Below, one piece after another: positions 44,699-55,263 of a stretch of DNA of 64,000 nucleotides (positions within the stretch are counted from its first letter, which is position 1; every line of letters begins with the position of its first letter). Below the pieces are notes generated by a model that was not told where the DNA came from, did no database searches, and saw nothing but the letters and a program-made list of their open reading frames with translations. The position numbers and the translations under genes are program-made. Origin of the DNA: Cliona cf. orientalis (Eukaryota; Porifera; Demospongiae; Clionaida; Clionaidae); assembly GCA_963930775.1 (NCBI GenBank), contig OZ005689.1:29775079-29839078 (forward strand), given 5' to 3'.

Positions 44699-45706
44699 AT
44701 GGCTAGTATGGAAACCTGTCGATGTAGCGCATACCACGATGACTTGCGGTGGAGAATGGTTTATCAACGCGAAGCTCTAGGCTACACGTACCAAAGGATT
44801 GCAGCAAATTTGAATGTTGATACTTTCACTGTATGGAGAACAGTACAGCTGTTTTTGAACACTGGTGGCGTGAATAAAAAGAAATACAACAAAGATAATT
44901 TGCCAAGGAAGGTAAATGAAAGCGTTTTATTTTTAATTTTGCAAGTAGTACTGGATCATCCTGGGGTCTATCTGAGAGAGATTCAAGCACACATAGAGTA
45001 TCTCACTGGCACGAGGGTATCTGCCTCTACCATCTGCAAAGCATTGCATGATCAAAGATTTTCAAGAAAGAGAATGCAACTGGTTGCTAGACAAAGAGAT
45101 GAGTCGCTACGAGCAATTTATGCTGATGAGATGTCTCTATATGATCCAGAAATGTTTGTATTTCTTGATGAAACCGGTAGTGACAGGCGGAATGCTCTGA
45201 GAAGACGTGGATACAGTTGGAGGGGAAAACCAGCAATAAGTCACAAATTGCTAGTAAGGGGAGAACACCTTAGTAGTATAGCATGCATCAGTATGCAAGG
45301 TGTGTTAGAGTGCACTACGGTGTCTGATTCAGTGAATGGAGATACATTCTATGCTTTTGTCCACTCAAAGCTACTTCCATAACTCATGCCATTTGATGGA
45401 AAAAATCCACACAGCATTGTGATAATGGATAATGCAAGCATACACCATGTTGATGGCATCATGGAGTTGATAACTGGAGTGGGAGCTCTTCTCATCTTTC
45501 TCCCCCCCTACTCACCCGATTATAACCCCATTGAGGAGGCTTTTTCTAAGGTCAAGACATTAATCAAAGCTTATGAAGAAGAAATAGAGTCAAATCATAT
45601 GGATATGCTGGACATAGTACAGCATTTTCACACATCACAAAAGAGGACTGCCATGGATGGATTGATCATTGTGGAATTTATAATGTTACTTAATCATTGT
45701 AACTGA
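44699..45706 (+). pseudogene. Tc1/mariner-IS630 superfamily DD34E transposase, one internal stop
   Basis: One frame of about 335 codons broken only by TAA at 45380-45382. The N-terminus has two helix-turn-helix-like parts (YQRIAANLNVDTFTVWRTV; then a segment with VSASTICKALH). The DDE core shows FVFLDETGS, VIMDNASIHH and LPPYSPDYNPIEEAFSK, with 34 residues between the second D and the E, so it is Tc1-like. An earlier in-frame ATG is at 44633; the one at 44699 fits the family start better. Intronless, and convergent with the minus-strand gene whose stop is 78 bp away. Its link to the outer TIRs is plausible, given the TA target, but unproven. Confidence 0.88.
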
Positions 45707-45783
45707 TTTAATCAATAATACAAAAATTATTGTTTATGTAGACTTCGAGTGATGATATTATCTGTTCTGAATCAGAGATTAAA

Positions 45784-47097
45784 TTATTGAAGTTTACGCA
45801 AAGACTCGAGTACAATTGCTTTTTGCTCGACAAATTCTGCTTCACTGAGTATGCTCTGTTCAAGCAATGCTTGAAGTTCTCGTAATTCCTTTAATTTTTT
45901 CAGACGAAGGTCAGTGGCTCGACCAGGGGAGATTCCAACAACAATTGAAGTAGTAGGGTCATTTTTGGGTGGAGTTTGAGCATTGATGACAACATTATTA
46001 GCCTTCACTTTTGATTCAGGTGAACGCATAGCATTGATGAACGTAATAGCAGCCCCTGCAATTGCATCAGACAGTGATTCCTTTCTCTCTCTTTTTGGAG
46101 GTACGCCCTTAAATGCTGGCAAAGGCGGTGGTTCTATCAGGTCCTTGTAGTGACCTGCCTGGATATAACGGGCCCACATCCGCATCTGAGGGACACTATA
46201 TTTGTCACCATGGATGTCTTTCAGCTGTGTCACAGTATCATCAATATCAGTTTCTAACTCAAAACATTTACTTTTGGGGGCATCCTGATTGGTAGAACGC
46301 TTGCGTTTCTGTTCAGAGGGTTGCTGAGCTCCTTGCATCCTCCGGTCACACCATAACAAGACGCTCTGATTCTTTTTCATACCATCGTACATCTCCTTCA
46401 AATCATTTTCTTCAATAAGCCACTGTTTCTTACTTTGTTTGCCACTGAAATACCCTATGTCAAAGTCCACTGAATTTGGAACTAAGGTGTCGAACTCCTC
46501 CATAAGCTTCAATTTTATGCTTCTTACACTTTCAAACCTTCCAGAATAGCTGCGCATATCACGTGTAATGAAGTCACTTTTCTTGACTTTGTTGATAATT
46601 TTTACACGATAAGCATACTGGACCTATTAAGAGAAGTTTAATAGTGCTAGCTAATATTAGGTAGTGCAATCAACACACACACAATGCGTATGTACTTAGC
46701 ATCATGGGTGAGAGGATAGAGCCTGAGAAGGGGGGGGTCGGAGAAGGTTCTGATCATTTCTATTATTCTATTAAATGCTCACCTTGTCTCTTGCGGCTGC
46801 TGCACCACCTCCCGGATGATTAGCGTCTAATTCTACTAATGGAGGGCTTTGTGAACGCGAGTGATCAAGCCTGAGCACACCGTTATCAGCATCTTCGCCC
46901 TCAGCCACCGACGGGAGAGACTCGGCGTCCAACCCATGGATCCGCATGTAATTTTGAGCTGGATTTTGAGAGAGCAGAGTTTCAAACTCTTGGCCGTAGT
47001 TGTCTAGGTCGTACTCCTGAACCTCCGATAAGAACTCGCTTGTTGCTAGCAATTCACTTGGGTTCCAACCACCCATGCCATCGCCGTAGGACTCCAT
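45784..47097 (-). CDS. Two-exon gene: acidic N-terminus, beta-grasp-like region, SHOCT-like tail
   Basis: Exon 1 is 47097-46783 (105 codons) and exon 2 is 46623-45784, with donor GTGAGC and acceptor TTAATAG, both phase 0. Intact, 384 residues. Exon 1 is acidic (FLSEVQEYDLDNYGQEFETL). Exon 2 starts VQYAYRVKIINKVKKSDFI and a segment of about 90 residues patterned like a ubiquitin/PB1 beta-grasp (my inference). A KRKRS nuclear-signal-like run follows, then DKYSVPQMRMWARYIQAGHY, and a tail LKELRELQALLEQSILSEAE resembling SHOCT. I cannot name the family. It may be an accessory or DNA-binding protein of the element. Its start is about 450 bp from the right TIR. Confidence 0.65.
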
Positions 47098-47305
47098 GGC
47101 TAGCTACATGTAGCCAGCATGTCAACTATATGATTTTGGCGCGCGCGGGTCAACTTTTCCCGCGCGCGCGCATGGTATATGGTAGAGCTGCATATGCCAT
47201 ACTGCATACATGTATGCTGTGGTACGGTACGAGTGTGTCTAGTCCAAGTTGTATGCGATATATGCGATCCACGGTTTCACGATCCACGATATACGGTTTC
47301 AAGCA

Positions 47306-47335
47306 AATTTTGCAAGAAGCCTCGAAATCCCTGTA
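47306..47335 (-). repeat. Inner inverted repeat, right arm
   Basis: Partner of 44552-44581, 30 of 30 bases complementary. Confidence 0.75.
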
Positions 47336-47517
47336 TGTACGTACAAAACGCTCCATTTCTCGAAAAATTGTGAACTGAGGCATGGGTGACCCGTGTACAA
47401 TTTTTTGGCCATAACTCAGCTTAGGAAAATTTTTAGAGCCTAGCTCTTGGACCGTTGAACTCTACACTAAATTCTGCGTCGATCCATACCCAAAACGCGA
47501 ATTTCATAAAAAATCGT

Positions 47518-47547
47518 GAGTGGTCGGTTTTTCCATAGCGGGTCACA
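47518..47547 (-). repeat. Right terminal inverted repeat of the 6.6-kb element
   Basis: Complement of 40942-40971, followed by the TA target copy and the resumed satellite. Confidence 0.92.
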
Positions 47548-47745
47548 TATTATACATCTTAGATGTATCTATCTCACACAATGTCACAGTAGTATCCTCC
47601 ACTATACACTTCTTATGCATATTATACATCTTAGATGTATCTATCTCACAGTAGTGTATCCTCCATTATTAAAACACTTCTTATGCATATTATACATCTT
47701 AGATGTATCTATCTCAAACAATGTCACAGTAGTATCCTCCACTAT
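47548..47745. repeat. ~70-bp satellite, middle block
   Basis: Same orientation and unit as the left block. It ends at the target copy ACTAT (47741-47745) of the next inserted element. Confidence 0.93.
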
Positions 47746-48244
47746 CAGGGTTCTATCCACAGGGGGGAAGCTTCCCCCCCCAAAGCACCCAGCTTCTCCC
47801 CCAAAGAAGAGTAGCAATAACATTCTTCTGAATTATGTCAAAGAGTATACATGTTATACCTAAAACGCACTAGATCATAGCTGTAGCTAACATGTACAAG
47901 TACTGCAATTTGATTGGCTACTGACAGGTATCTATATCTCATAGTCACCTACAAGATTTTCATAGTCACCTACCAAGTTTTGCCCTCTGGCTTTAGCAAT
48001 ATAAATCTATATGATCTAAACTTGTTAGACACTGTTTAGTCGGTTTCTGTGTGATCTAGAAGACCTCAGGGCTCTCATAGAACCATCGCTTCGCTCTATA
48101 TTATGGAGTCCTTCAGTCTTCTAAATCACACAGAAACCTCCTAAACAGTGTCTAACTAATACTTGATGGTTTGGAGGAGGGGACTGTGCGTGAAAGTGCC
48201 ACGCCCCCTTCCACCCCAAACCAAAATTTCTAGATAGAACCCTG
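47746..48244. mobile_element. 499-bp element with CAGGGTTCTATC ends, 5-bp target duplication
   Basis: Left end CAGGGTTCTATC, right end GATAGAACCCTG, flanked by ACTAT on both sides (47741-47745, 48245-48249). Neighbouring units give the empty site CCACTATACAC. An internal inverted repeat is at 48026-48155. Superfamily unclear; no gene. Confidence 0.88.
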
Positions 48245-48612
48245 ACTATACACTTCTTATGCATATTATACATCTTAGATGTATCTATCTCACAGTAGTA
48301 TATCCTCGATTATTAAAACACTTCTTATGCATATTATACATCTTAGATGTATCTATCTCACAGTAGTATATCCTCCATTATTAAAACACTTCTTATGCAT
48401 ATTATACATCTTAGATGTATCTATCTCACAGTAGTATATCCTCGATTATTAAAACACTTCTTATGCATATTATACATCTTAGATGTATCTATCTCACACA
48501 ATGTCACAGTAGTATCCTCCACTATTAAACACTTCTTATGCATACTATACATTTTAGATGTATCTCTCTCACACAATGTCTCAAGACTTCTTATGCATAC
48601 TATACATCTCAG
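48245..48612. repeat. ~70-bp satellite, right block
   Basis: Continues the array. The last units are shortened and diverged (48540-48612), marking the edge. Confidence 0.92.
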
Positions 48613-49370
48613 TGTAGCAGGTCCATACCATACCATACTTTAGTATTGCTCTCAGTTATAACTCTATACCAGTAGGCTCACCAGACTCTCACTTGTTATA
48701 TTTATCATACTCTAGAAAGTATACTATAGTCATGATACGTCTATGTACAATCCCGCACCACTCTCGAAACATACCCAGCCTAGAGGTCTGGAGACATACA
48801 TGTGTCCATAGAAAGTTTAATTTCTGCAAGTACACATACAAGCAGAAAGATCGATGATACTACTAGCATTCAGTACGACTACTTTCAAGGGGAAACTCAT
48901 AATCACATACCTATTCAGAGGAGGTTGAAAAAAGGTAATTGAGCCTCATTAAGGTCCGATCTTGGTTGAGTAAAAAATGCGTGGGTGGATATTCATCAAA
49001 TTCATCCGAAAATATACGTTTCAGATCGTCTCAACTACCTTGTTAACAACACCGCACTCCCATCTTCTGCAAGTCCAGTACAAGAGATTTTCAGAGGTTA
49101 GGGTCGTCACTTTTAAGAGCACTATAGCCACACCGCGCGCGTGGTGCCTTCGTGCACGTGCGCAGATGTGACGCTTTAACTATTGATAACAATTAGCTGG
49201 GCGGGGTTATAGGATCAGGTTTGCGCACGCGCAATTGCACAAATCGACGCATGGCCTGGGTCAAAGTACTCAACAGGCTGGTGGCAGTTAGGCAGTTGTA
49301 AGGTAAGTTACCTACCTTAGTACTGTAATCTCAGAACGTGACTATGTGCCGAAGTACCAAGATGATAGTT
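48613..49370. other. Intergenic, nothing firm
   Basis: GC-richer around 49120-49260 with GCGCGCG and GCGCACGCGC tracts. An ATG at 49251 opens 16 codons and a GTAAGTTAC donor-like site follows at 49302, which may be a promoter-proximal exon. Not supportable further. Confidence 0.3.
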
Positions 49371-49421
49371 TAGCGGGACAGCCCATCGCACGGGATGGGC
49401 TATCGATGGGCTGTCCCGCTA
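49371..49421. repeat. Perfect 18-bp inverted repeat
   Basis: TAGCGGGACAGCCCATCG at 49371-49388 and its exact complement at 49404-49421, with a 15-bp loop. GC-rich stem. Confidence 0.9.
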
Positions 49422-49497
49422 TGTCTTTTGGCAGGCGGGTCAGAGAACTAGAACGTAAATTTATGTCAGCATAAGTTTTTATATCGAAAACTACGTG

Positions 49498-49816
49498 CAT
49501 AGGCGGCGGAACCCATAGGGCTTTGGGGCTGAAGCCCCCCAATATTTGAGCCCCATAATAGCTTTTTGATGACTATCTTGCAGAAAAATAATTGATAATA
49601 GATAAATACATCAATATACCTACAAAATCTGCCTAGAATAAGTTCAAGAATCGATCTTAGTGCACGTTTTCCACCATTTCTTTGTTTCTGATAACCGATA
49701 GCTCCGTATGACCTTTGAACTTCAATTAAGTGGGTGTGGCCCTAAAATTTATCGCGCGCGCTTTGCGCGCAATCAGTATTAGCCCCCCCAAACAAATGTT
49801 ACTTCCTCCGCCTATG
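49498..49816. mobile_element. 319-bp element, CATAGGCGG ends, ACGTG target copies
   Basis: Ends CATAGGCGGCGGAA and TTCCTCCGCCTATG, flanked by ACGTG (49493-49497, 49817-49821). Ends start CATAGGC like the 6-bp-duplication family but diverge afterwards. Confidence 0.75.
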
Positions 49817-49887
49817 ACGTGTATTCACTTGGGTGAGAGGGGGGTAGGGGAAACATGTTACACCATAGGAGTAGGCAGGTAGTGGGG

Positions 49888-50164
49888 TAGTCTCGCTAGC
49901 CACACCCTTCAATCTCAAGAGAAAGAGGGTCTGGTGACCATGCATAGAGCTGGTTATTCCGTCAGAATGCAATAATTACGAAAGATGTCATGGGTAACCA
50001 CAAACAACGCAAGGCCAACTCCATTGCGCGCGCCGCCAGTAAAGAGTTGCCAAGTAATAAATTCAAATCTCGAATCTGATTGGGCGCGACCAAATCCTGT
50101 GGCCAGAACAACTCGTATGCATGGTCACCAGACCTTGGATTGTGGGGTGTGGCTGGCGAGACTA
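49888..50164. mobile_element. 277-bp element, TAGTCTCGC ends, 9-bp target duplication
   Basis: Long inverted repeat of about 55 bp: TAGTCTCGCTAGCCACACCC, then GGTCTGGTGACCATGCAT, with its complement at the right. Flanked by GTAGTGGGG (49879-49887, 50165-50173). A 9-bp duplication fits Mutator-like elements best; this is inference. Confidence 0.8.
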
Positions 50165-50219
50165 GTAGTGGGGGATCAGTGGCTCACTCCTTGGTGCTGA
50201 GCTATACACACCAAGCCTG

Positions 50220-51000
50220 AGATTTGAAAATAATTTATAGACACTGATTGGATTGGAAAAACAGAGGACATACCCTGCACACCTTGACATATTATGCTGA
50301 AGACGACCTTTACCTAGGACGATTGTACATGAGCAGAAAGAACATGCATAAATGCATGCGCTGCTCCTGGGCACGGTCAGTAAGCATGGCTACAATGGCC
50401 AACCAAAATGCACTATTTGTGATTTGTAGGTCTTACCACTCAATTCCAGTTTTTTTTTCAAATTTGACAGATTTATTCTTACAGCTCGCACAGGTGCCAT
50501 GATATTTTGTTGACAAGGACACGACTGATTACTTTACCTCTTGTGCATGCACGCAGGGTATCAAGCACTTGATTGCTCCCTTGAAGCATTCCGTACTATG
50601 CTTTGAAAAGATTGGGGAGCCTGGGGATGAGGCCAGCGTTTCTTGTGTATACTGCTTTTAGTAAACCAATACATGTATGGACATACATGATCCGTCACAT
50701 TCCTTCCATTCAGGCATAGTGCGCTGATATCTGTGATGGGAAGATAGTTTGCATCAGTACGAGTAACTGAGCCAGAGCTTTCCGTCCCTCTCTGTGGCCT
50801 CTTTCTTCTTATCTTCTCTTTCCTCAAGTGAGTTAATGAAATTTATAAAGTTTAGTAATAAAGCTTGCAGTTTTACTTGTTTGTGGCCAATAGCTCTTGA
50901 TAACACTTTCACTGTCGTGTTGTTTTTTCTAGTCAAAGATAGAACCTTGCATAGCCTCCCTCCACATGATTAGGTCAGATGGGGCTTCAGTGCTTGAGTT
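50220..51000. other. Intergenic with a partial copy of the 15921-16569 element end
   Basis: At about 50507-50562, GACACGACTGATTACTTTAC, TTGTGCATGCACGCAGGGTA follows the right end of the 15921-16569 element with a few changes. The matching left end was not found. No gene seen. Confidence 0.5.
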
Positions 51001-51004
51001 TTAG

Positions 51005-51185
51005 AAGTAAGTAGGGATGGCAGGACCAAATAGTACACAAACAAGACTAGTAGGGATAATGCACAGACAAGATGCATCCCTACACGGTTCAAGCAACAGA
51101 GTTTCTTTGAAAACGTGTGTAGGGATGCATCTTATGTGTGCATTGTCCCTAGTCTTGTTTGTGGCCATTCCTATTTACTAGTTGC
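51005..51185. repeat. Long fold-back sequence
   Basis: CACAAACAAGACTAG...GATGCATCCCTACAC on the left is mirrored by GTGTAGGGATGCATC...CTAGTCTTGTTTGTG on the right. The arms are about 65 bp with mismatches and about 25 bp of loop. Likely a fold-back element. Confidence 0.8.
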
Positions 51186-52167
51186 TAGTTGCACCCCCTG
51201 ACGGAAGAGTCCACACTGAATTCTGTGGAGGATAGCACAAAGTCCCTCTCCCAAGTGATGTCCATAAGTAGTGATGATAAAAATTTATTCCTAGTGAAGT
51301 TTTCCATTGTATGGTAACCAGGGTGGCTGTGTCAAGTTGGCCATTCTGATCCATTTGGAGGTTGACAACTTGACCGTTTTGTCGACCCCATTTATGAGAT
51401 ACTTATACAGTATACTTGCATTATATACCAGGGCTTCTAGGTACAAAATCAGGCTGTAATCAAGGTTAACCATATTTCAGTTGAATTTTAGGACCTTGAT
51501 ATGATACTGCATGTGTATATTATGGGCGTATCTGGGCCATCTCTACTTGTATAGAGTCCACTGAATAGAATTATGTGTTTGTGTCATCAAACGAAATGTG
51601 ATAGTATACAGTAAGTATGCTTGATGTCACAATAATGGGATAGTGTGGCTAATATGCACGAGCTATTGACAGTATGTGCTCAGAAGAGAAAATCTAAATG
51701 GTATTGTCTCCCTGCATGTCAACAGTGGATAGCCCATTAGTACGGTGCGCATGCACAGATGAAAGTAAATGAACTTTGAACCTAATATCGCGTAGGCCAC
51801 ACCTCTCAGGCCAACAGTAGCTGTATGCTCGAACGACCACTAAGAAGTGTGCAGGGGAGACATTCGAGCAGACCGAGAATGTCGAATCTACTGGACTATT
51901 GATAGGTATGACAAAGAACAGTCCACCTCGCCTCTCGCTTCACTCGAGGCTCGGTGGCCTGCTCAGTAGGCCTCTCAAAACGCGTGGTGCTTTGTGCACT
52001 CGTTCAAGAATGCATCTCTGTGGCCACCCTCATTTGTGCACATGGCCCTACAGTTCTGACCAATCGTAGGTTATGACAGACTATATAAAAAAATTGATTG
52101 TCTGAAAAATATTTTTTATAGATAGTATTATAATAAATACAATAAACATGAAATGTAAATAAGACAA

Positions 52168-52246
52168 TGAAGATTCTCTGTGAATAACTTAGTGGTCGGT
52201 GTACAACTTGCCACCAATCACTAAGTTGTCCATAGAGAATCTTTGT
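52168..52246. repeat. ~80-bp hairpin, precursor-miRNA-like
   Basis: The left arm GAAGATTCTCTGTGAATAAC continues TTAGTGGT and pairs with ATCACTAAGTTGTCCATAGA continuing GAATCTT, with a loop of about 14 bases and a few mismatches. Whether it is transcribed cannot be told from sequence. Confidence 0.6.
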
Positions 52247-52496
52247 TTTCACAATTTTAAGTGCAATATTATGTATTAGTCATTGGTTTCAGTGAAGATT
52301 CAAAGTAGCCATTAGTCCCTCCATTGACTGTCCAGATGTAGGTTGTGGTACGTCATCAAGGTTAACCAAATTCTCTGCAGGAGAAGGAAGAGAAGATTGT
52401 TGAGGTAGAAGGCCCGGGACTACAGCTTCCAGTGGGAGTGGACCCAGGTGAATGGAAAGACTTGCCAGCAGTAGAAGGCTGGGAAGATGGAGGATA

Positions 52497-52710
52497 CCTT
52501 CACCGCCCTCTCCTATGTTTACGGCTCCTCTTTGGATGACGATCTGCTGTTACACATGTAGGTGGGTTGAGTTAATTTTGTATGTTTATACTTTGTTCCG
52601 TTTTACCTGCATGAGATAGCCGTTCTCCTGCTCTCCACCTCCTCTCTATCTCAGTCAATATTCTCTCCCTTTCAGCCAGCCGCCACTGAAGATAGTGGAG
52701 CTCGTTAACT
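52497..52710 (-). CDS. Two candidate terminal exons, helical and basic
   Basis: Exon 52710-52607 encodes NELHYLQWRLAERERILTEI, ERRWRAGERLSHA and ends at donor GTAAAACGG. Exon 52546-52497 continues in phase 1 and ends HPKRSRKHRRGR then a stop, a likely nuclear signal. The acceptor is GTAACAG. Family unknown. The plus-strand frame at 52378-52540 is opposite and less likely. Confidence 0.45.
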
Positions 52711-52852
52711 GCAACTACTAACGATAATAGCTAGAGGTTAGTGATACTGCATAATACTATGTTTACTTACGTACCGCTCAAAATATCACCCATTACTACT
52801 TCTTGTAATCATTGCTAATCCCTAATCCAAGAATCTTTTTATATAATGAGAA

Positions 52853-53206
52853 ATGACCTTGCACCATACAGCTTGCACCATAGAGCTACGTACTACATGT
52901 AGCTAGGTCTTGCACCATGCTGTTTATCGTGCAAGGTCCATGGTGCAAGATCTAGCTAGTTCTATGGTGCAAGCTCAAGCTCTAGCTAGCTCTATGGTGC
53001 AAGATCTAGCTACTGGCTCTATGGTGCAAGATCTAGCTACTAGCTAGCTCTATGGTACAAGCTCAAGCTCTAGCTCTATGGTGCAAGATCTAGCTACTAG
53101 CTAGCTCTATGGTACAAGCTCAAGCTCTAGTTCTATGGTGCAAGATCTAGCTACTAGTTCTATGGTGCAAGCTCAAGCTCTAGCTCTATGGTGCAAGCAC
53201 AAGGTC
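52853..53206. repeat. Minisatellite of CTATGGTGCAAG / AGCTCAAGCTCTAGCT motifs
   Basis: Irregular units of about 30-65 bp built from GCTCTATGGTGCAAGATCTA, CTACTAGCTAGCTC and GGTACAAGCTCAAGCTCTAG. It lies between two candidate minus-strand exons. Confidence 0.9.
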
Positions 53207-53314
53207 AAGGTGTACATACATGTAGGATGTGGCTTACAGCATTACACAACCAAAATAAGTTGATACAAGAATACAGCGTCTAGAGGTAATGCAAAACGTG
53301 TCTGTAGCGTTTAC

Positions 53315-53458
53315 CTTTCACAACCTTTCAGTGAGCTGTACTGTCCATATGCATACTCAGATGGTATGAGCCACATAGGAAGTGCTTGCGGGTGATTAAC
53401 ATTTTTACATGCTTCCCACAAGCATTGCAATCCAGGTACAGCATATACGGTCAGAACA
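53315..53458 (-). CDS. Candidate internal exon, unknown protein
   Basis: Acceptor TAG at 53461-53459, donor GTAAACG at 53314. The 48 codons include VYAVPGLQCLWEACKNV and ALPMWLIPSEYAYGQYSSL. The phase does not fit the 52710 exon directly. Not recognised. Confidence 0.35.
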
Positions 53459-54519
53459 CTACTAATGGGGGGGGGGCACCCAGGGATTTCCCCCTTGAAA
53501 ATTGCCAAGTATTAAACCAATACATATTGCAGAGTGTGATCTTTGCACCCTCGAGTGAGTGTAGTACAGTCGATTTCGGCTGCGTTTGAACATGTGTGCA
53601 CTAGTGCGTGGGAGCATGTGGGAGGCCACCAACCTCACGCAATTTATGCCTCCTAGTGGATCATTCTGACAAATTTATGAATTTAGGGACTTGCATGAAT
53701 GGCCAGCTTCTTCACACATTGGTATGCAGCGTGTCAACACACACACGCACATTCTAACGCATTCGAAATTGACTGTAAATGCCATACATCCCTCGCGTCT
53801 GTGATATAACTATTTTTATATCCCGTGGGCACAGCTACCATGGATACACATGTACATTCAGAAGACAACAATAATTGCGATGGTCGACCCCGTACTGCAT
53901 AATTGTAATACACTGAAAGAAACTTGTAATTCACAATCATTGAAAACCCAACCTACGGTACCGTAATTCACGAAATGCTATGAATCACTTCATGTACTGC
54001 ATGCAACTATGTAATTGGCCATCATGTCCTGAAATTGCATACATGTAAAAGGGAGCTGTAGACACAATGACGGCTCATTTGCCTGTTTCACGAGAGAGAG
54101 AGAGAGAGAAAGCTATCTACCTCTCTCTATACTCTTCATGTATTCTCACTTTAGTCTAACAAGAATTGCCCGTCTGTTGTGAACACTTTAACAGCAAATT
54201 GAAAACGTTTGACTTTGAATCATGTTAAGATAATCCTTCTACTAGCTCGTGGCAGAATTTAGAGTCCTTTAACACAAACTACTTAAACTAGAACTATTTT
54301 CACTAACCTCATCACAGGGATTCCCCCAGAAGAGAATCCAAACCGGGTGCTTAATGGTATTCATAGGATTTTAATTAAGTTATGGCTTTGAACTCCACCC
54401 GTTTCTTTGATGTTGATCCAATTAGCCCAAAGTCAAACCGGATGGCCCACCCTGATTCAGGTATACTGGGGGAAACACTGCATCACATTATGTTGAAGTC
54501 CGTCTTCTCTCCAACCCAG
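53459..54519. other. Intergenic or intronic, nothing firm
   Basis: Short GA run near 54091. No gene, hairpin or terminal repeat that I can support. Confidence 0.35.
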
Positions 54520-54670
54520 GAGGGAGTTCTTCATCAAAGAGGGAGCAAAGGTGACAGCAGACAGTTTGCTGGGGGTAGAGGGATGCTGCAGAGTTGTTGA
54601 TAGGGATATAGAGGCCATGGGGCAGGCTAAGGAATCACAGAAGTGGTTGGGACCAGAGGGCTACATGAAA
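54520..54670 (+). CDS. Candidate internal exon, unknown protein
   Basis: A pyrimidine-rich tract and CCCAG precede it, and donor GTAAGAAAT follows. The 50 codons read REFFIKEGAKVTADSLLGVE, then a CC pair, an acidic helix and WLGPEGYMK. Neighbouring exons not found. Confidence 0.45.
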
Positions 54671-55263
54671 GTAAGAAATTAAAATGAATACACAAAGCCC
54701 ACTCAAACACGTAGGTTTAAAATTTAATAGTGATTTCCAAGTGCACCTGTACACATGTGTACAGATGTATAGTTGCTCACATTCATGATTGCTGTCTGGC
54801 TGTCGAACAAAGATGCACTGCAATCTGCTGGAACGTATGTGTGTATACGTATGTACATATGTATTTGTGTGTGTGCAAAGGGTGGAGCTCCAAAGACAGG
54901 TATAGTAACTTACAACACGATACAATGTAGCTATTCTAAGTGCATGTAAAGTTCCATACACTTACCAAGCTATTAGCTGTACCAACTATTGACACCTGTG
55001 TGTGTGTGTGCGTGAGAGAGAGAGAGAGAGAGAGAAATATTACCACAACCCAGCACTCAAGCAATACTGCCAATCTGATCACACCATCTAATAATCCACA
55101 AACTACACTAGCCATCACATGCCCCATGAAAACTACTTCGGTTTCAATCCGTTCTGCAGATTTTTGTGATTCTGTAGGGAATGAAGTAATAATTAAGTTT
55201 AGTTGCCTTTGATTTGTGGTAGTAAACTGTAGTCTTAGGACGTAGCCCAAGGACAAGTGTATA
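54671..55263. other. Intergenic with a (TG)n(AG)n microsatellite
   Basis: TGTGTGTGTG followed by GAGAGAGAGA at 54999-55035. Nothing else supportable. Confidence 0.5.

Larger units (their letters stand above)
40942..47547. mobile_element. 6.6-kb DNA transposon carrying three genes
   Basis: The 30-bp perfect terminal inverted repeats start TGTGACCCGCTATGGAAAAA. They are flanked by TA (40940-41, 47548-49), or by ATAT if the ends are taken as GTGACCC. The satellite on both sides gives the empty site GCATATTATAC. Inside are a plus-strand DUF7869-like gene (41271-43974), a plus-strand DD34E transposase (44699-45706, one stop codon) and a minus-strand two-exon gene (45784-47097). A second 30-bp inverted repeat (44552-44581 with 47306-47335) encloses the last two. 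It could be a composite of two nested elements or one gene-rich element. Confidence 0.88.

Noticed and set aside
52378..52540. Plus-strand exon after CTCTGCAG
   Set aside because: The opposite strand has a better two-exon solution with matching phase and a basic terminal tail.
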